The translations under genes were made by a program, and so were the position numbers. A stretch of DNA of 64,000 bases, from positions 1-64,000 of the forward strand of contig JAPPIT010000038.1 in NCBI GenBank assembly GCA_028820505.1. Direction: 5' to 3'. The notes under the pieces are model-generated. The model was not told where the DNA came from. It made no database searches and saw nothing but the letters and a program-made list of their open reading frames with translations. How positions within the stretch are numbered: position 1 is the stretch's first letter; every line of letters starts with the position of its first letter. Source of the DNA: Defluviicoccus sp. (GTDB lineage Bacteria > Pseudomonadota > Alphaproteobacteria > MPNO01). Below are positions 42,245 through 51,018 of this stretch, piece by piece.

Positions 42245-42745
42245 TCAGTCGTCGTCGAGATAGAGTCCGTGCGCGCGGTGCCAGTCCTCGATTCCCCGGT
42301 CGGGGTAGACCTCGAAACGCGAAATGTCCGGGCCTTCCGGAATGTCGACCCAGCCCGGGGCATAGCGCGTCATAAGAACCGTCTTTTCGGGCGGCCGGGG
42401 AAGCGGCGTGTCGATCGCCGAGGCGAACGGGTGGACGAGCTCCGGCCAGCTCGGGTCCCACACCCAGAGCGCGGAGCCGCATTTGTTGCAGAAGCTGCGC
42501 CGCGCCGTGCTTAGCCCGTCCGCCTCCAGGTGGCTTCGCTCGTTGTCCGCCGCCCGGTAGATCGTGATGTTGTCTTCGCCCTCGATTTCCAGCGTGTCGG
42601 CTGCGCCCATGATGTTGATGGCGTAGCCGCCCCCGCCCGCCGTCTTGCGGCATATCGAGCAGTAGCAGAAATTGTAGGGGTGGGGCGTGCGCGAAACGAA
42701 GCCGAATCTCACCGCGCCGCAATGGCAGGACCCTTCGAGTTTCAC
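42245..42745 (-). CDS. GFA family protein (zinc-binding, glutathione-dependent formaldehyde-activating type)
   Basis: A 166-residue protein of the GFA family. Zinc-binding cysteines appear as CHCGAV near the N-terminus, CYCSICRKTAGG, and CNKCGSAL. The fold carries a zinc sulfide-type site that binds a thiol adduct. I place the start at GTG 42745, eight bases after a GGGAG site; the longer frame upstream reaches into non-homologous residues. Aldehyde detoxification or a general thiol-adduct role is possible. It is divergent from a TSUP permease. Confidence 0.82.
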   Translation of the reverse strand: MKLEGSCHCGAVRFGFVSRTPHPYNFCYCSICRKTAGGGGYAINIMGAADTLEIEGEDNITIYRAADNERSHLEADGLSTARRSFCNKCGSALWVWDPSWPELVHPFASAIDTPLPRPPEKTVLMTRYAPGWVDIPEGPDISRFEVYPDRGIEDWHRAHGLYLDDD

Positions 42746-42831
42746 CTTCCGATCTCCCTCTCGCGTCACCGGACAATAGCGCACGCCCGGCCTGTTGCGG
42801 CAAGCCGTCGCCGCAATCATCATCCTCGTCG

Positions 42832-43581
42832 ATGTCCATAGAATCGCTTGCCGTCGTCATCGCCGCGCTGCTCGTCGGGACCCTCGGCAAGGCGATCACC
42901 GGGTTCGGGCTGCCGCTGTTTGCCGTGCCCGCGATGGCGGCATTCATCGACGTCCAGACGGCCGTGGTGGTGATGGTGCTGCCGTCGACGCTGTCCAATG
43001 TGTGGCTGATGTGGACCTTCCGGCGCAGCGCGGCGGCGATCCCCGGGATTTGGGCGGGGCTCGGCTGCGGCGTGCTGGGTATCGGGATCGGCGCCTGGCT
43101 GCTGAGCGCGCTCGATCCCGCGATCATGGCGCTCGTGCTCTCCGGCTGGATCGCCGTCTACCTGCTGACCGAGCTCGCGCGCTACGAGATTTCGCCGCGG
43201 CTGACCGAGAATCGGGGCGTGTTCGCCACGGCGGTCGGCCTTGCCGGCGTCTGCCAGGGCGCGACCGGGATCGCCGGGCCGATCCTGGTCACTTTCATGT
43301 ACGCGATGCGGCGGTCCCGCGAAGTCGTGGTGTTCGCGCTCTCCGCGGTGTTCCTGTCCTATGGCGTCGTCCAGGCGGGGTTCTATTTGTCGCTCGGGCT
43401 GGTGAGCGAGGAGCGGCTCTGGCAGAGCGCGGCGGCGACGATCCCGGTGATCCTCGGCATGCCGCTGGGTCTCTGGATCGGACGCCGGATCCAGGCGCGC
43501 GCGTTCCGTCATCTCGTCCGGGCGCTGCTGCTTGCCGCCGGGGTCAAGCTGTTCGTCGACGGCCTCGGCGCGCTCGGCTGA
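42832..43581 (+). CDS. TSUP (TauE/SafE) family permease
   Basis: A 249-residue TSUP permease with the two family loops GKAITGFGLPLFAVPAM and CQGATGIAGPILVTFM. It is not adjacent to the tandem pair at 27.1-28.6 kb and differs in loop sequence, so it likely carries a different anion. It ends 3 bases before the convergent MFS gene. Confidence 0.87.
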   Translation: MSIESLAVVIAALLVGTLGKAITGFGLPLFAVPAMAAFIDVQTAVVVMVLPSTLSNVWLMWTFRRSAAAIPGIWAGLGCGVLGIGIGAWLLSALDPAIMALVLSGWIAVYLLTELARYEISPRLTENRGVFATAVGLAGVCQGATGIAGPILVTFMYAMRRSREVVVFALSAVFLSYGVVQAGFYLSLGLVSEERLWQSAAATIPVILGMPLGLWIGRRIQARAFRHLVRALLLAAGVKLFVDGLGALG

Positions 43582-43584
43582 GGT

Positions 43585-44814
43585 TCAGGCGGCGTCGAGC
43601 GAAGGCTCGCGGGCGCGGCCGAACAGCGTGAACCAGATCATGATCGCCACCGCGATCCCGAGCGCCGGCAGCGCGGTAATGTTGACCCAGCTCCACCCGA
43701 AGAAATGGAACAGCGCGCCCGAGGAAAGCGAGCCCATGGCGATGAAGGTGTAGGCGATGAAATTGGACGCGCCCTGCGCCTTGTTGCGCTCGGCCGGCGT
43801 ATAGGCGCCCGCGAGCAGGGTCGTCCCCGCGGTGAATGCGAAGTTCCAGCCGACGCCCAGCAGCAGCATCGCCAGCCAGTAGTCGAACACGGCCTCGCCG
43901 CTCAGGGCCACCGCGACGCAGACGAACTGGAGCGCGAACCCGGTGAAGATGATCGCGATCTCGCCCACCTTCTTGATGAACCAGCCGGTCACGAAGGACG
44001 GCCCGAACATCCCGAGGCTGTGCCACATGATCACCCAGGCGGTCGATTCGAACGCGTGGTGCGAATGCGACATCGCCAGCGGCGCGGCGGTCATCAACAT
44101 TGCCATCACGCTGTGCGCGATCAACACCGACGCCGTGGCCGCGACGAAACTGGGCTGGACGACAATGGTACCGAGCGGGCGCTGTTTCTGTGCCGCCTGG
44201 GCGGCGGTGAGCGGCGGGATGTTGAGGAACATCAGCACCAGCGCGCTCAGCAGGGTCGAGATGAGGAGGAAGAGGTAGGAACCGAGGAACCTCGCATCTG
44301 CGAACATGTGCTCGCCGATCTTGGAAAATTCGGCGCCGACGACAGAGGCGACGACGCCGCCCGCGAGGACCAGCGAGATCGCCGTGCCGCGAAACTCCCG
44401 CGATGCGGTGTCGGCCGCGGCGAAACGGTAGAGCTGCGCGAAGCCGGAGAAGAACCCGAAGATCAGGTTGCCGATCGTGAAGGTCCAGAAATCGGCCTCG
44501 ACGATGCCGATCATGCAGACCGCGCCGCCCGCGGCGCCGATCAGCGAGCCAATGACGAAACCGGCCCGGCGCCCCACCCGGCGCATCAGCATCGAGGCGG
44601 GGTAGGAGGCCGCGGCGGTGCCGACCACCACCAGCGCCGCCGGCAGCGTCGCCAGCCCCTTGTGCTCGGCGAAGCTCAGGGCGACCAGCGCGGCCGTCGC
44701 GACCAGCAGCGTGCGGCCGGCGCCGAACAAGGTCTGGCAAATCGCGAGCACCAGCACGTTGCGCCGTTCCTGGACGGTGAACACCGACCAGATTGCCGAC
44801 AGGACCCTGTTCAT
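43585..44814 (-). CDS. MFS transporter
   Basis: A 409-residue major facilitator protein with 12 predicted helices and a cytoplasmic hinge near the middle (PPLTAAQAAQKQRPLG). The N-terminal half holds LMRRVGRRAGFVIGS, the family's loop 2-3 motif. It is convergent with the TSUP gene and divergent from the amidohydrolase, with a 107-base promoter gap. Drug or metabolite transport is possible; cargo unknown. Confidence 0.87.
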   Translation of the reverse strand: MNRVLSAIWSVFTVQERRNVLVLAICQTLFGAGRTLLVATAALVALSFAEHKGLATLPAALVVVGTAAASYPASMLMRRVGRRAGFVIGSLIGAAGGAVCMIGIVEADFWTFTIGNLIFGFFSGFAQLYRFAAADTASREFRGTAISLVLAGGVVASVVGAEFSKIGEHMFADARFLGSYLFLLISTLLSALVLMFLNIPPLTAAQAAQKQRPLGTIVVQPSFVAATASVLIAHSVMAMLMTAAPLAMSHSHHAFESTAWVIMWHSLGMFGPSFVTGWFIKKVGEIAIIFTGFALQFVCVAVALSGEAVFDYWLAMLLLGVGWNFAFTAGTTLLAGAYTPAERNKAQGASNFIAYTFIAMGSLSSGALFHFFGWSWVNITALPALGIAVAIMIWFTLFGRAREPSLDAA

Positions 44815-44921
44815 GCGGATCGGTTGCTCCCGCGCGGACGCATCGTGCCCGGGTTGATAAGATCACGTCCCATCTTAGCCGCCCGCGCGCGGCCGAATCC
44901 AACCGGAGACCGAATCCCCAA

Positions 44922-46322
44922 ATGCCCAGCACCGCCGACAGGCTGATTACGAATATCGACTGGCTGATCACAGTCGACGAGCGCCGCCGAATCGTCCGCG
45001 ACGCCGCGGTGGCGGTTGCGGACGGGAAGATCGCGGCGGTCGGCAAGACGGCGGCGCTCGAGGCCGAATGGCAGGCCGGAGAAGTGACCGACGCCAGCGG
45101 CATGGTGGGAACGCCGGGCTTCGTCGACAACCACCTCCATTCCTCGTTCCAGATGGCGCGCGGGCTCGCCGACGAGGCCAACGCGCAGTCCTTCCTGTTC
45201 GACCACATGTATCCCTACGAAGGGGCGATGGAGCGGGACGACGTGCTGGTCAGCGCGTCGCTGACCGCGATGGAGATGCTGCGCCACGGGGTGACCTGTT
45301 TCGTCGATCCGGGAAACTATCACCCCGACGCGACCGTCGAGGCGGTCGGCGGTGCGGGGATGCGAATGGTGATCGCGCGGTCCTCCTTCGACCGCACCAA
45401 ATCGGTGATGGGGATCCTGCCCGAGGCGATGATCGAGACCGCCGACGACTGCATCGCGCGGACGGCGGAATTGATGGAACGCTTCGACGGCGCGCATGAC
45501 GGGCGGATCTCGGTCAGCGCCTCGTTCCGCGGGCTCAACAACGCCTCCGACGCGCTGATCTTGGGCCTGAAGACTCTCGCCGACGAGCACGGTTGCCTGC
45601 TCCAGACCCATGCGTGCTTCTCCTACTCGACCCATGACGGTTGCCTCGCGGCGTTCGGGGCGCCGGAGATCGAGCGGCTCGAGACGCTCGGCGTGCTCGA
45701 CGAGCGCATGCTGCTGGTCCATTCCGGCTGGCTGGAGCCGCACGAGGTGGAGATCGTCGCCCGGCGCCGTCCCACCCTGGTCGCCGCGCCGTCGTCGAGC
45801 ATGCACAACGGCTACGGCAATTTCGTCATGGGGAAGCTGCCCGAGCTCGCCGCGCTCGGCGTCAACGTCGCCATCGGATCGGACCATGCGTGTTCCGGCA
45901 TCACCGACATGGCGCAGGAGATGCTGCTGCTTGCCGGCGGCTACAAGGAGGCGCGGATCAACCCGCGCGTCCTGCCGCCGGAGCAGGTGATCGAAATGGC
46001 GACGATCAACGGCGCTCGCGGCGCCGGGCTCGCCGACCGGATCGGCTCCATCGAGGTCGGGAAGGAGGCCGATATCGTCCTGTTCGACACCCGCTACCCG
46101 GAATGGCAGCCGCTCTACAACCCGGTCTCCAACCTGGTCTACGCCGCGACCGGCAATTCGGTGAGCGAGGTGTTCGTCGGCGGCGCCCACCTCGTCTCCG
46201 GAGGCCGCTGCACGACGATCGACGAAGACGCCGTGCTGCGCGAGGTCGCGGCGACCGCCGAGCGCATCGCCGGGCGCCTCGACATGGACCGCATCGTCAA
46301 ACTGACCTGGCCGGTGGAGTAG
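44922..46322 (+). CDS. Amidohydrolase superfamily protein (TrzN/SsnA/AtzB-like deaminase type)
   Basis: A 466-residue metal-dependent amidohydrolase. The metal set is present: HLH in FVDNHLHSSF, H in LLQTHACFSY, H in LLVHSGWLE and D in IGSDHACSG. The general shape resembles chlorohydrolases and deaminases acting on guanine-like, triazine or pterin substrates. ATG 44922 is where homology begins. It is followed 59 bases later by a CmcJ-like oxygenase, and the two are probably an operon. Confidence 0.88.
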   Translation: MPSTADRLITNIDWLITVDERRRIVRDAAVAVADGKIAAVGKTAALEAEWQAGEVTDASGMVGTPGFVDNHLHSSFQMARGLADEANAQSFLFDHMYPYEGAMERDDVLVSASLTAMEMLRHGVTCFVDPGNYHPDATVEAVGGAGMRMVIARSSFDRTKSVMGILPEAMIETADDCIARTAELMERFDGAHDGRISVSASFRGLNNASDALILGLKTLADEHGCLLQTHACFSYSTHDGCLAAFGAPEIERLETLGVLDERMLLVHSGWLEPHEVEIVARRRPTLVAAPSSSMHNGYGNFVMGKLPELAALGVNVAIGSDHACSGITDMAQEMLLLAGGYKEARINPRVLPPEQVIEMATINGARGAGLADRIGSIEVGKEADIVLFDTRYPEWQPLYNPVSNLVYAATGNSVSEVFVGGAHLVSGGRCTTIDEDAVLREVAATAERIAGRLDMDRIVKLTWPVE

Positions 46323-46381
46323 CGTCCGCTGCGGCTTGCTCCTATGCTCGCGCCAACGTCGATACAGCCGGACGGGCCTCC

Positions 46382-47230
46382 ATGAGCACCATTCTGGAAG
46401 ACACCATCGATCCCGCCGCCGCGCCCGATTTCGTCGAGGCGGAGGTCAGATACGTCCTCGACGACGGCACCCCGCCATACCGTTACATCGACTGGCCCGA
46501 GATGCGGGACAAGGACCGTCCCCCGACCTACGAGCCCCGGCGGGTCAGGATCGGGAACGGCCGCAGGTCCGGCGAGACGTTCGCGCTTGCGACCCATGGC
46601 TTCGCGCTGGTGGAGCGCCCCACGAAGGTGAAGGACTTTTACGACGAGGACGAGGTCCTTCGCGTCTACTACCCGGAAACCGAGGCGCTGATTAAGGCCG
46701 AATCGGGCGCGAAGCGGGTCATCGTCTTCGATCACACGGTGCGCACCGCGGACAAGTCGAGGCTCGCCGAGCGCTGGGTGCGCGAGACCGTGCATGCGGT
46801 CCACAACGACTATACCGAACGGTCCGCACCGCAGCGGGTGCGCGACTTCCTGCCGCCGGGCGAGGCCGAAGAGGCGCTGAAAGGCCGCTACGGGATCGTC
46901 CAGACCTGGCGGTCGGTCGCGCCCCGGGTGGAGTCCGAGCCGCTCGCCATGTGCGACGGGAAGTCGATCCCCGAAGTCGGCTTCATCCCCTATGAGCGGC
47001 GCTACAGGGACCGCACCGCCGAGACCTATCACCTCTCCTACAGCCCACGGCACCGTTTCTTCTACTTCCCGCAGATGACGCGGGACGAGGCGATGGTCTT
47101 CAAGGTGTTCGACACCGACGCTTCCGCCGGGGTCCGCTTCACCGCCCATACCGCGTTCCACGACCCGACCACCCCGCCCGACGCGAAGGGCCGTGAGAGC
47201 ATCGAAATGCGGGCGCTCGCCTTCTACTAG
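46382..47230 (+). CDS. CmcJ/NvfI family Fe(II)/2-oxoglutarate-type oxygenase
   Basis: A 282-residue protein of the CmcJ/NvfI family. The motif VHNDYTERSAPQRVRDFLP carries the H-x-D iron pair, and PHHRFF-like text appears as SPRHRFFYFPQM. CmcJ belongs to cephamycin methoxylation and NvfI to fungal endoperoxide synthesis. Bacterial members outside those clusters are widespread and have no assigned substrate. It follows the amidohydrolase and is followed by a repeat region. Confidence 0.82.
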   Translation: MSTILEDTIDPAAAPDFVEAEVRYVLDDGTPPYRYIDWPEMRDKDRPPTYEPRRVRIGNGRRSGETFALATHGFALVERPTKVKDFYDEDEVLRVYYPETEALIKAESGAKRVIVFDHTVRTADKSRLAERWVRETVHAVHNDYTERSAPQRVRDFLPPGEAEEALKGRYGIVQTWRSVAPRVESEPLAMCDGKSIPEVGFIPYERRYRDRTAETYHLSYSPRHRFFYFPQMTRDEAMVFKVFDTDASAGVRFTAHTAFHDPTTPPDAKGRESIEMRALAFY

Positions 47231-47233
47231 AGC

Positions 47234-47424
47234 CTGTCCGTTTCGGATAGAAGCGCCTTTACGCCAGCCCGCCCCGTCATGGTCGGCGAGGCCGACCATG
47301 ACGGTAAAAAACGGACGAAGCGGTTCCAACTGACAGACCCGTTCTCGCCTGCACCGCGATGCGGGACGGGCACGGGCGAGGCGGCGGAGGGGCGTGGATG
47401 CCCGGAACAAGTCCGAGCATGACG
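47234..47424. repeat. Composite palindromic repeat, left of the zinc locus
   Basis: The 391-base gap 47231-47621 holds this element and the Zur-like operator. It starts CTGTCCGTTTCGGATAGAAGCG (47234), contains a self-complementary GTCATGGTCGGC / GCCGACCATGAC hairpin (47276-47302), then a block GGGCGAGGCGGCGGAGG and the 32-base repeat copy (47393-47424, one mismatch from 50987-51018). The same modules occur in the same order at 50867-51018. Remaining bases 47425-47555 show nothing recognisable. Confidence 0.78.
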
Positions 47425-47555
47425 TGATTCGGGCGCCCGGGCTCTCGGCCGTCGCCGAATCCGGCACTGCGAGGTTTGCCGGCGGAGGTCCCGACGGTCC
47501 GCCCCGGCTGACGTGAAGTTTCGTTCCGCATCGGGCGGGCGGGGGATTGACGCCA

Positions 47556-47578
47556 AAGATGCAATATTATAACATTTC
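47556..47578. promoter_or_regulatory. Probable Zur (zinc uptake regulator) operator
   Basis: Within an AT-rich island, this 23-base site reads AAGATGCAATA-T-TATAACATTTC. The right half TATAACATTTC matches the enterobacterial and alphaproteobacterial Zur half-site exactly, and the left half matches 7 of 11 of its mirror GAAATGTTATA. It lies 44 bases before the start of the outer-membrane protein gene of the zinc locus. Zinc-bound Zur would repress the operon. Confidence 0.68.
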
Positions 47579-47621
47579 AAACTAATCCTTACGATACGCG
47601 GCTTTTACGGAAAGATTCAAA

Positions 47622-49154
47622 ATGTCGATAATCGCCAGATTCCTCCCGCTCGTCGTCCTTCCGATGATCGCCCTGCTCGCGGCGGCTCCCGCGGATGCGC
47701 AGTCGGCGGGACAGCCGACGGCGGCGGAGCTCGCCCGGCAGATCCAGGAAATAAAGCGCGACTACGAGTCGCGCATCCGGGCGCTCGAAGGCCAGCTCTC
47801 GAACCTGGAGAAGAAAAGTCAGGCCGAAGAGAAGAAGACCCCGGCTGCAACGCCGGCGAAAAAAGCGACGGCGGACAACGCGTTCAATCCGGCGATCGGC
47901 ATCGTCTTCGACGGCAGGTACGCCAGCTTCTCGGCCGATGAGTGGTCGAGAATTCCGGGCTTCGCGGTCGGTCACGAGGCGGAGCGCGCGCCGGAGGGGC
48001 TCTCCCTCGGGCACAGCGAGGTGACGGCTTCGGGCAATATCGACGACAAGTTTCGCGGCGCCCTCACCCTCGGTCTCCACGCGCATCCGGGCGAGGCGAC
48101 GGAGGTCGAGCTCGAGGAAGCCTATGTCCAGACCCTGCCCGGCGCCGGGCTGCTGGAAGGGATGCGGGTGAAGGCGGGCCGGGCGCTCTGGACCTTCGGC
48201 TATCTCAACGAGCAGCACGCGCACGGTGACGATTTCGCGGACCGGCCGCTGCCCTACCGGGCATTTCTCAACAACGCGTTCAACGACGACGGGGTGGAGG
48301 TATCCGTGGTGTTGCCGACCGAGGTCTACGCCGAACTCGGCGGCGGGTTGTTCCGCGGCGACGACACGCCGTTGTTCGGCGGTTCGGACAACGGGCTGCG
48401 GGCGCGCTCCCTCTATGCGCGGGTCGGCTGGGATATGGGCCGCGACGCCGCGGTGCGGGTCGGCGGGTATCTGCTGGACGGGAAGTCGCGCAACCGCGGC
48501 GGCGGCGGTCACGCCCACGCTAACGGTCACGGTCATGAGGACGAGCATGCCGACGAGCACGCCCATGAAGATGAGCACGATCACGAAGACGACCATGCCA
48601 ATGGGGAAGAGGAGCACGAGCACGAAGACGACCATGCCAATGGAGAGGAGCACGAGGACGAGCACGGGGAGGATTTTGCCAGTTTCTTCTCGGAGGGCAT
48701 GTTCACCGGCAACACGCGGCTCTACGGAATCGACGTCCGCTTCACCGTGGCGCCGACCGGCAACGCGCGTGAGAGCGAGCTGATCCTCCAGGGCGAGTAT
48801 TTCTGGCGCAAGGAAGACGGCACCTACACGCTGATGGAAGAAGAGGACGGAGAAGAGCATACCGAGAATTTGAAGACCGACTCCATCGCGCATGGCTGGT
48901 ACATCCAGGGAGTCTACAAGCCGGCGCCGAGATGGCGGATCGGCGCGCGCTACGCCCGGCTCTCCCCGCCGGACGACGCCGAGATCGGGCACAACCCCTA
49001 TGCCTTCGCGGCGATGGTCGACTGGTCCAATAGCGAGTTCGGGCGCGTCCGGCTGCAATACAACCACGAAGCGCTCGACGGCGACGAGGAGGACAACCAG
49101 ATCATGCTGCAGTACGTGATGAGCCTCGGCGCCCACGCCGCGCACAGCTTCTAG
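47622..49154 (+). CDS. Outer-membrane protein with histidine-rich loop, probable zinc-acquisition porin
   Basis: A 510-residue protein with a signal peptide (MSIIARFLPLVVLPMIALLA, then AAPADAQ), a coiled-coil segment (ELARQIQEIKRDYESRIRAL ... LEKKSQ), and a beta-rich barrel region ending in F. Residues about 295-350 form a loop with about 15 histidines among D and E (DNA carries a 39-base tandem duplication, 48582-48604 and 48621-48643). Neighbouring ZnuA and ZnuB genes and the Zur-like operator show it belongs to zinc uptake. The fold resembles ZrgA-like or zinc-regulated porins; the loop would capture zinc at the surface. It has no TonB box that I can see. Confidence 0.78.
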   Translation: MSIIARFLPLVVLPMIALLAAAPADAQSAGQPTAAELARQIQEIKRDYESRIRALEGQLSNLEKKSQAEEKKTPAATPAKKATADNAFNPAIGIVFDGRYASFSADEWSRIPGFAVGHEAERAPEGLSLGHSEVTASGNIDDKFRGALTLGLHAHPGEATEVELEEAYVQTLPGAGLLEGMRVKAGRALWTFGYLNEQHAHGDDFADRPLPYRAFLNNAFNDDGVEVSVVLPTEVYAELGGGLFRGDDTPLFGGSDNGLRARSLYARVGWDMGRDAAVRVGGYLLDGKSRNRGGGGHAHANGHGHEDEHADEHAHEDEHDHEDDHANGEEEHEHEDDHANGEEHEDEHGEDFASFFSEGMFTGNTRLYGIDVRFTVAPTGNARESELILQGEYFWRKEDGTYTLMEEEDGEEHTENLKTDSIAHGWYIQGVYKPAPRWRIGARYARLSPPDDAEIGHNPYAFAAMVDWSNSEFGRVRLQYNHEALDGDEEDNQIMLQYVMSLGAHAAHSF

Positions 49155-50081
49155 ATGGTGGCGGCGATGTCGAGACATCTGGCGCCGGCGCTGCTTGCCG
49201 CCTTCGCGGTCGTTGCGCCGGCCAGCGCGGCGGCCGATGCCAGGGTGTTCGCCTGCGAGCCGGAATGGGCGGCGCTGGCCAGCGAAATCGGCGGCGACAA
49301 CGTGACGGTCTACTCGGCAACCCACGGTCGCCAGGATGCCCATTATATCCGCGCACGGCCCAGCCTGATCGCGCAGGTGCGCCGCGCCGACATCGTGTTC
49401 TGCTCCGGCGCGGAGTTGGAGGTCGGTTGGCTTCCGGTGCTGATGGAGCGCGGCGCCCGGCCCGGCGTGCAACCCGGCCAGCCCGGACATCTCATGGCGG
49501 CCGACCACGTCGAAGTCATGGAGCGGCCCGAACGGATCGACCGCAGCCTCGGCGACATCCATCCCACCGGCAACCCGCACGTCCACCTCGACCCGGGCAA
49601 CATCGCGCGCCTCGCGGTCGAGCTGGCGGGACGGCTGGCGCGGGTCGATCCGGCCAACGAGGAAGCGTATCGGTCCCGGCTCGCGGATTTCGAGGCGCGA
49701 TGGGGCGCGGCGACGAAGCGCTGGCGCGCACGCGCCGAAGGGCTTCGCGGCACGAAGGTCGTCGTCCACCACGCCGCGTGGGTCTATCTGCTCGGCTGGA
49801 CCGATCTGGATCTGGTCGCCAGGCTGGAGCGGATCTCCGGGGTTCCGCCGACGGCATCCCACCTGCGGGATGTCGTCGAAAGGGTGCGGACGACTGGCGC
49901 CGCCGCCATTCTGCTCGCGCCGCACGATCCGGTCGACGCCGCGGACTGGCTGGCGGAACGGACCGGCGTTCCCGTCGTCGAGCTTCCCTTCACGGTCGGC
50001 GGGCAGGACGAGGCGGGCGATCTTTTCGCCCTGTTCGACGTCACGCTCGCGCTGCTGGAGAAAGCCCGCGATCGATCCTGA
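49155..50081 (+). CDS. znuA: ZnuA-like zinc ABC transporter binding protein
   Basis: A 308-residue periplasmic protein with a signal peptide (LAPALLAAFAVVAPASAA). Metal ligands of the cluster A-I family are visible: H in ATHGRQDAHYI, H in GNPHVHLDP, H in VVVHHAAW, and a final acid (GGQDEAGDLF). It lacks the long histidine-rich loop of E. coli ZnuA; that feature is in the upstream outer-membrane protein. Its start immediately follows the stop of that gene. Zinc is the likely ligand; manganese is less likely given the His-rich context. Confidence 0.85.
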   Translation: MVAAMSRHLAPALLAAFAVVAPASAAADARVFACEPEWAALASEIGGDNVTVYSATHGRQDAHYIRARPSLIAQVRRADIVFCSGAELEVGWLPVLMERGARPGVQPGQPGHLMAADHVEVMERPERIDRSLGDIHPTGNPHVHLDPGNIARLAVELAGRLARVDPANEEAYRSRLADFEARWGAATKRWRARAEGLRGTKVVVHHAAWVYLLGWTDLDLVARLERISGVPPTASHLRDVVERVRTTGAAAILLAPHDPVDAADWLAERTGVPVVELPFTVGGQDEAGDLFALFDVTLALLEKARDRS

Positions 50082-50862
50082 ACTGATCCTCATCGTCGGC
50101 CCGGCCTTCGCGGTCGGGCTGATCGTGTCGGCGATCCACGCGCCGCTCGGGATCGAGGTTCTGAAGCGGGGCATCGTGTTCATCGATCTCGCGACGGCGC
50201 AGATTATCGGCCTGGCGCTGGTGCTGCTCGTTCTCGTCTTCGACGAACCGTCGTGGCCGGTGCGCCAGATCGCGTCGTTCGGCGCGGGCATCGGCGTCGC
50301 GCTGTTCTTCCGGTGGATCGAGCGCGTGATGCCGGAGGAGCAGGAAGCGGTGATCGGCAGCTCGTTCATACTCGCCGCTTCGCTGGCGCTGCTGGCGCTA
50401 GCCAACGACCCGCATGGCGGCGAGGCGTTGCGCCACCTGCTGTCGGGCCAGATCCTGTTCGTCTCATGGGGCGACATCGCCGCGTTCCTGCCGGTGTACG
50501 GACTCGTCGCGCTGATCTGGATCGCGGTTCCGCGCGCGCGAAGCGGTGTCGGTTTCTTCGTGCTATTCGCACTGGCGATCACCGCGTCGGTTCAACTCGT
50601 GGGCGTCTACATGGTGTTCGCAAGCCTCATCTTGCCCGCGCTCGCGGCGCGTGCCGGCAGCGGATACGCCCTCCGCCGGGCGTTCGCGAGCGCGGCCGTC
50701 GCGGTGGTGGCGGGGGTCTCCATCTCGACCGTCGCCGACCTGCCGGCGGGTCCGTTTCTCGTGGTTTGCTTCGGCGTCTCGGCCGTGGCGACACGGTTGC
50801 TGTGTCGTCGCAAGGAACCGTCGGGCGGCGAGGACGACCCGCATCCGACCGCTCTCGCTTAG
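50071..50862 (+). CDS. znuB: ZnuB-like metal ABC permease, start codon uncertain
   Basis: A 263-residue permease with about seven helices, including the family signature APLGIEVLKRGIVFIDLATA and the later LLSGQILFVSWGDI. It overlaps the znuA end by about 11 bases. In frame there is no ATG, GTG or TTG between znuA's tail and GTG at VSAIHAPLG, which would delete the first helix. The likely start is ATC 50071 (after GGAGA) or CTG 50083. The matching ATPase gene (znuC) is not in the window, so it must lie elsewhere or be borrowed. Confidence 0.78.
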   Translation: MDPELILIVGPAFAVGLIVSAIHAPLGIEVLKRGIVFIDLATAQIIGLALVLLVLVFDEPSWPVRQIASFGAGIGVALFFRWIERVMPEEQEAVIGSSFILAASLALLALANDPHGGEALRHLLSGQILFVSWGDIAAFLPVYGLVALIWIAVPRARSGVGFFVLFALAITASVQLVGVYMVFASLILPALAARAGSGYALRRAFASAAVAVVAGVSISTVADLPAGPFLVVCFGVSAVATRLLCRRKEPSGGEDDPHPTALA

Positions 50863-50866
50863 CAGG

Positions 50867-51018
50867 CTGTCCGTTTCGGATAGAAGCGCCTTTACCTCTG
50901 CCTCCCGTCATGCCCGGACTTGTTCCGGGCATCCACGTCTTGCGGCATCGCGGTGCGGGCCGGGAGAGGGCGAGGCGGCGGAGGGACGTGGATGCCCGGA
51001 ACAAGTCCGGGCATGACG
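50867..51018. repeat. Composite palindromic repeat, right of the zinc locus
   Basis: It starts CTGTCCGTTTCGGATAGAAGCGCC like the copy at 47234. A perfect 32-base inverted repeat follows: CGTCATGCCCGG...CCACG (50906-50937) and its exact reverse complement (50987-51018), with 49 bases between them. Each arm is itself a TGCCCGGA/TCCGGGCA palindrome. The remaining 120 bases to the next gene hold no recognisable feature. The element could fold into a long hairpin and terminate zinc-locus transcription. Confidence 0.85.

Noticed and set aside
47276-47302. Intrinsic terminator after the CmcJ-like gene
   Set aside because: The hairpin belongs to the dispersed repeat family and is followed by a short A-run on this strand, so I list it as a repeat instead.
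48580-48650. CRISPR-like or microsatellite array
   Set aside because: The 39-base duplication is in frame inside a coding sequence with only two copies and no spacers.
47589-50582. A 997-residue open frame opposite the zinc locus
   Set aside because: It runs antisense across three real genes; its long hydrophobic VLVLM-like stretch is only the complement of the His/Asp-rich loop codons.
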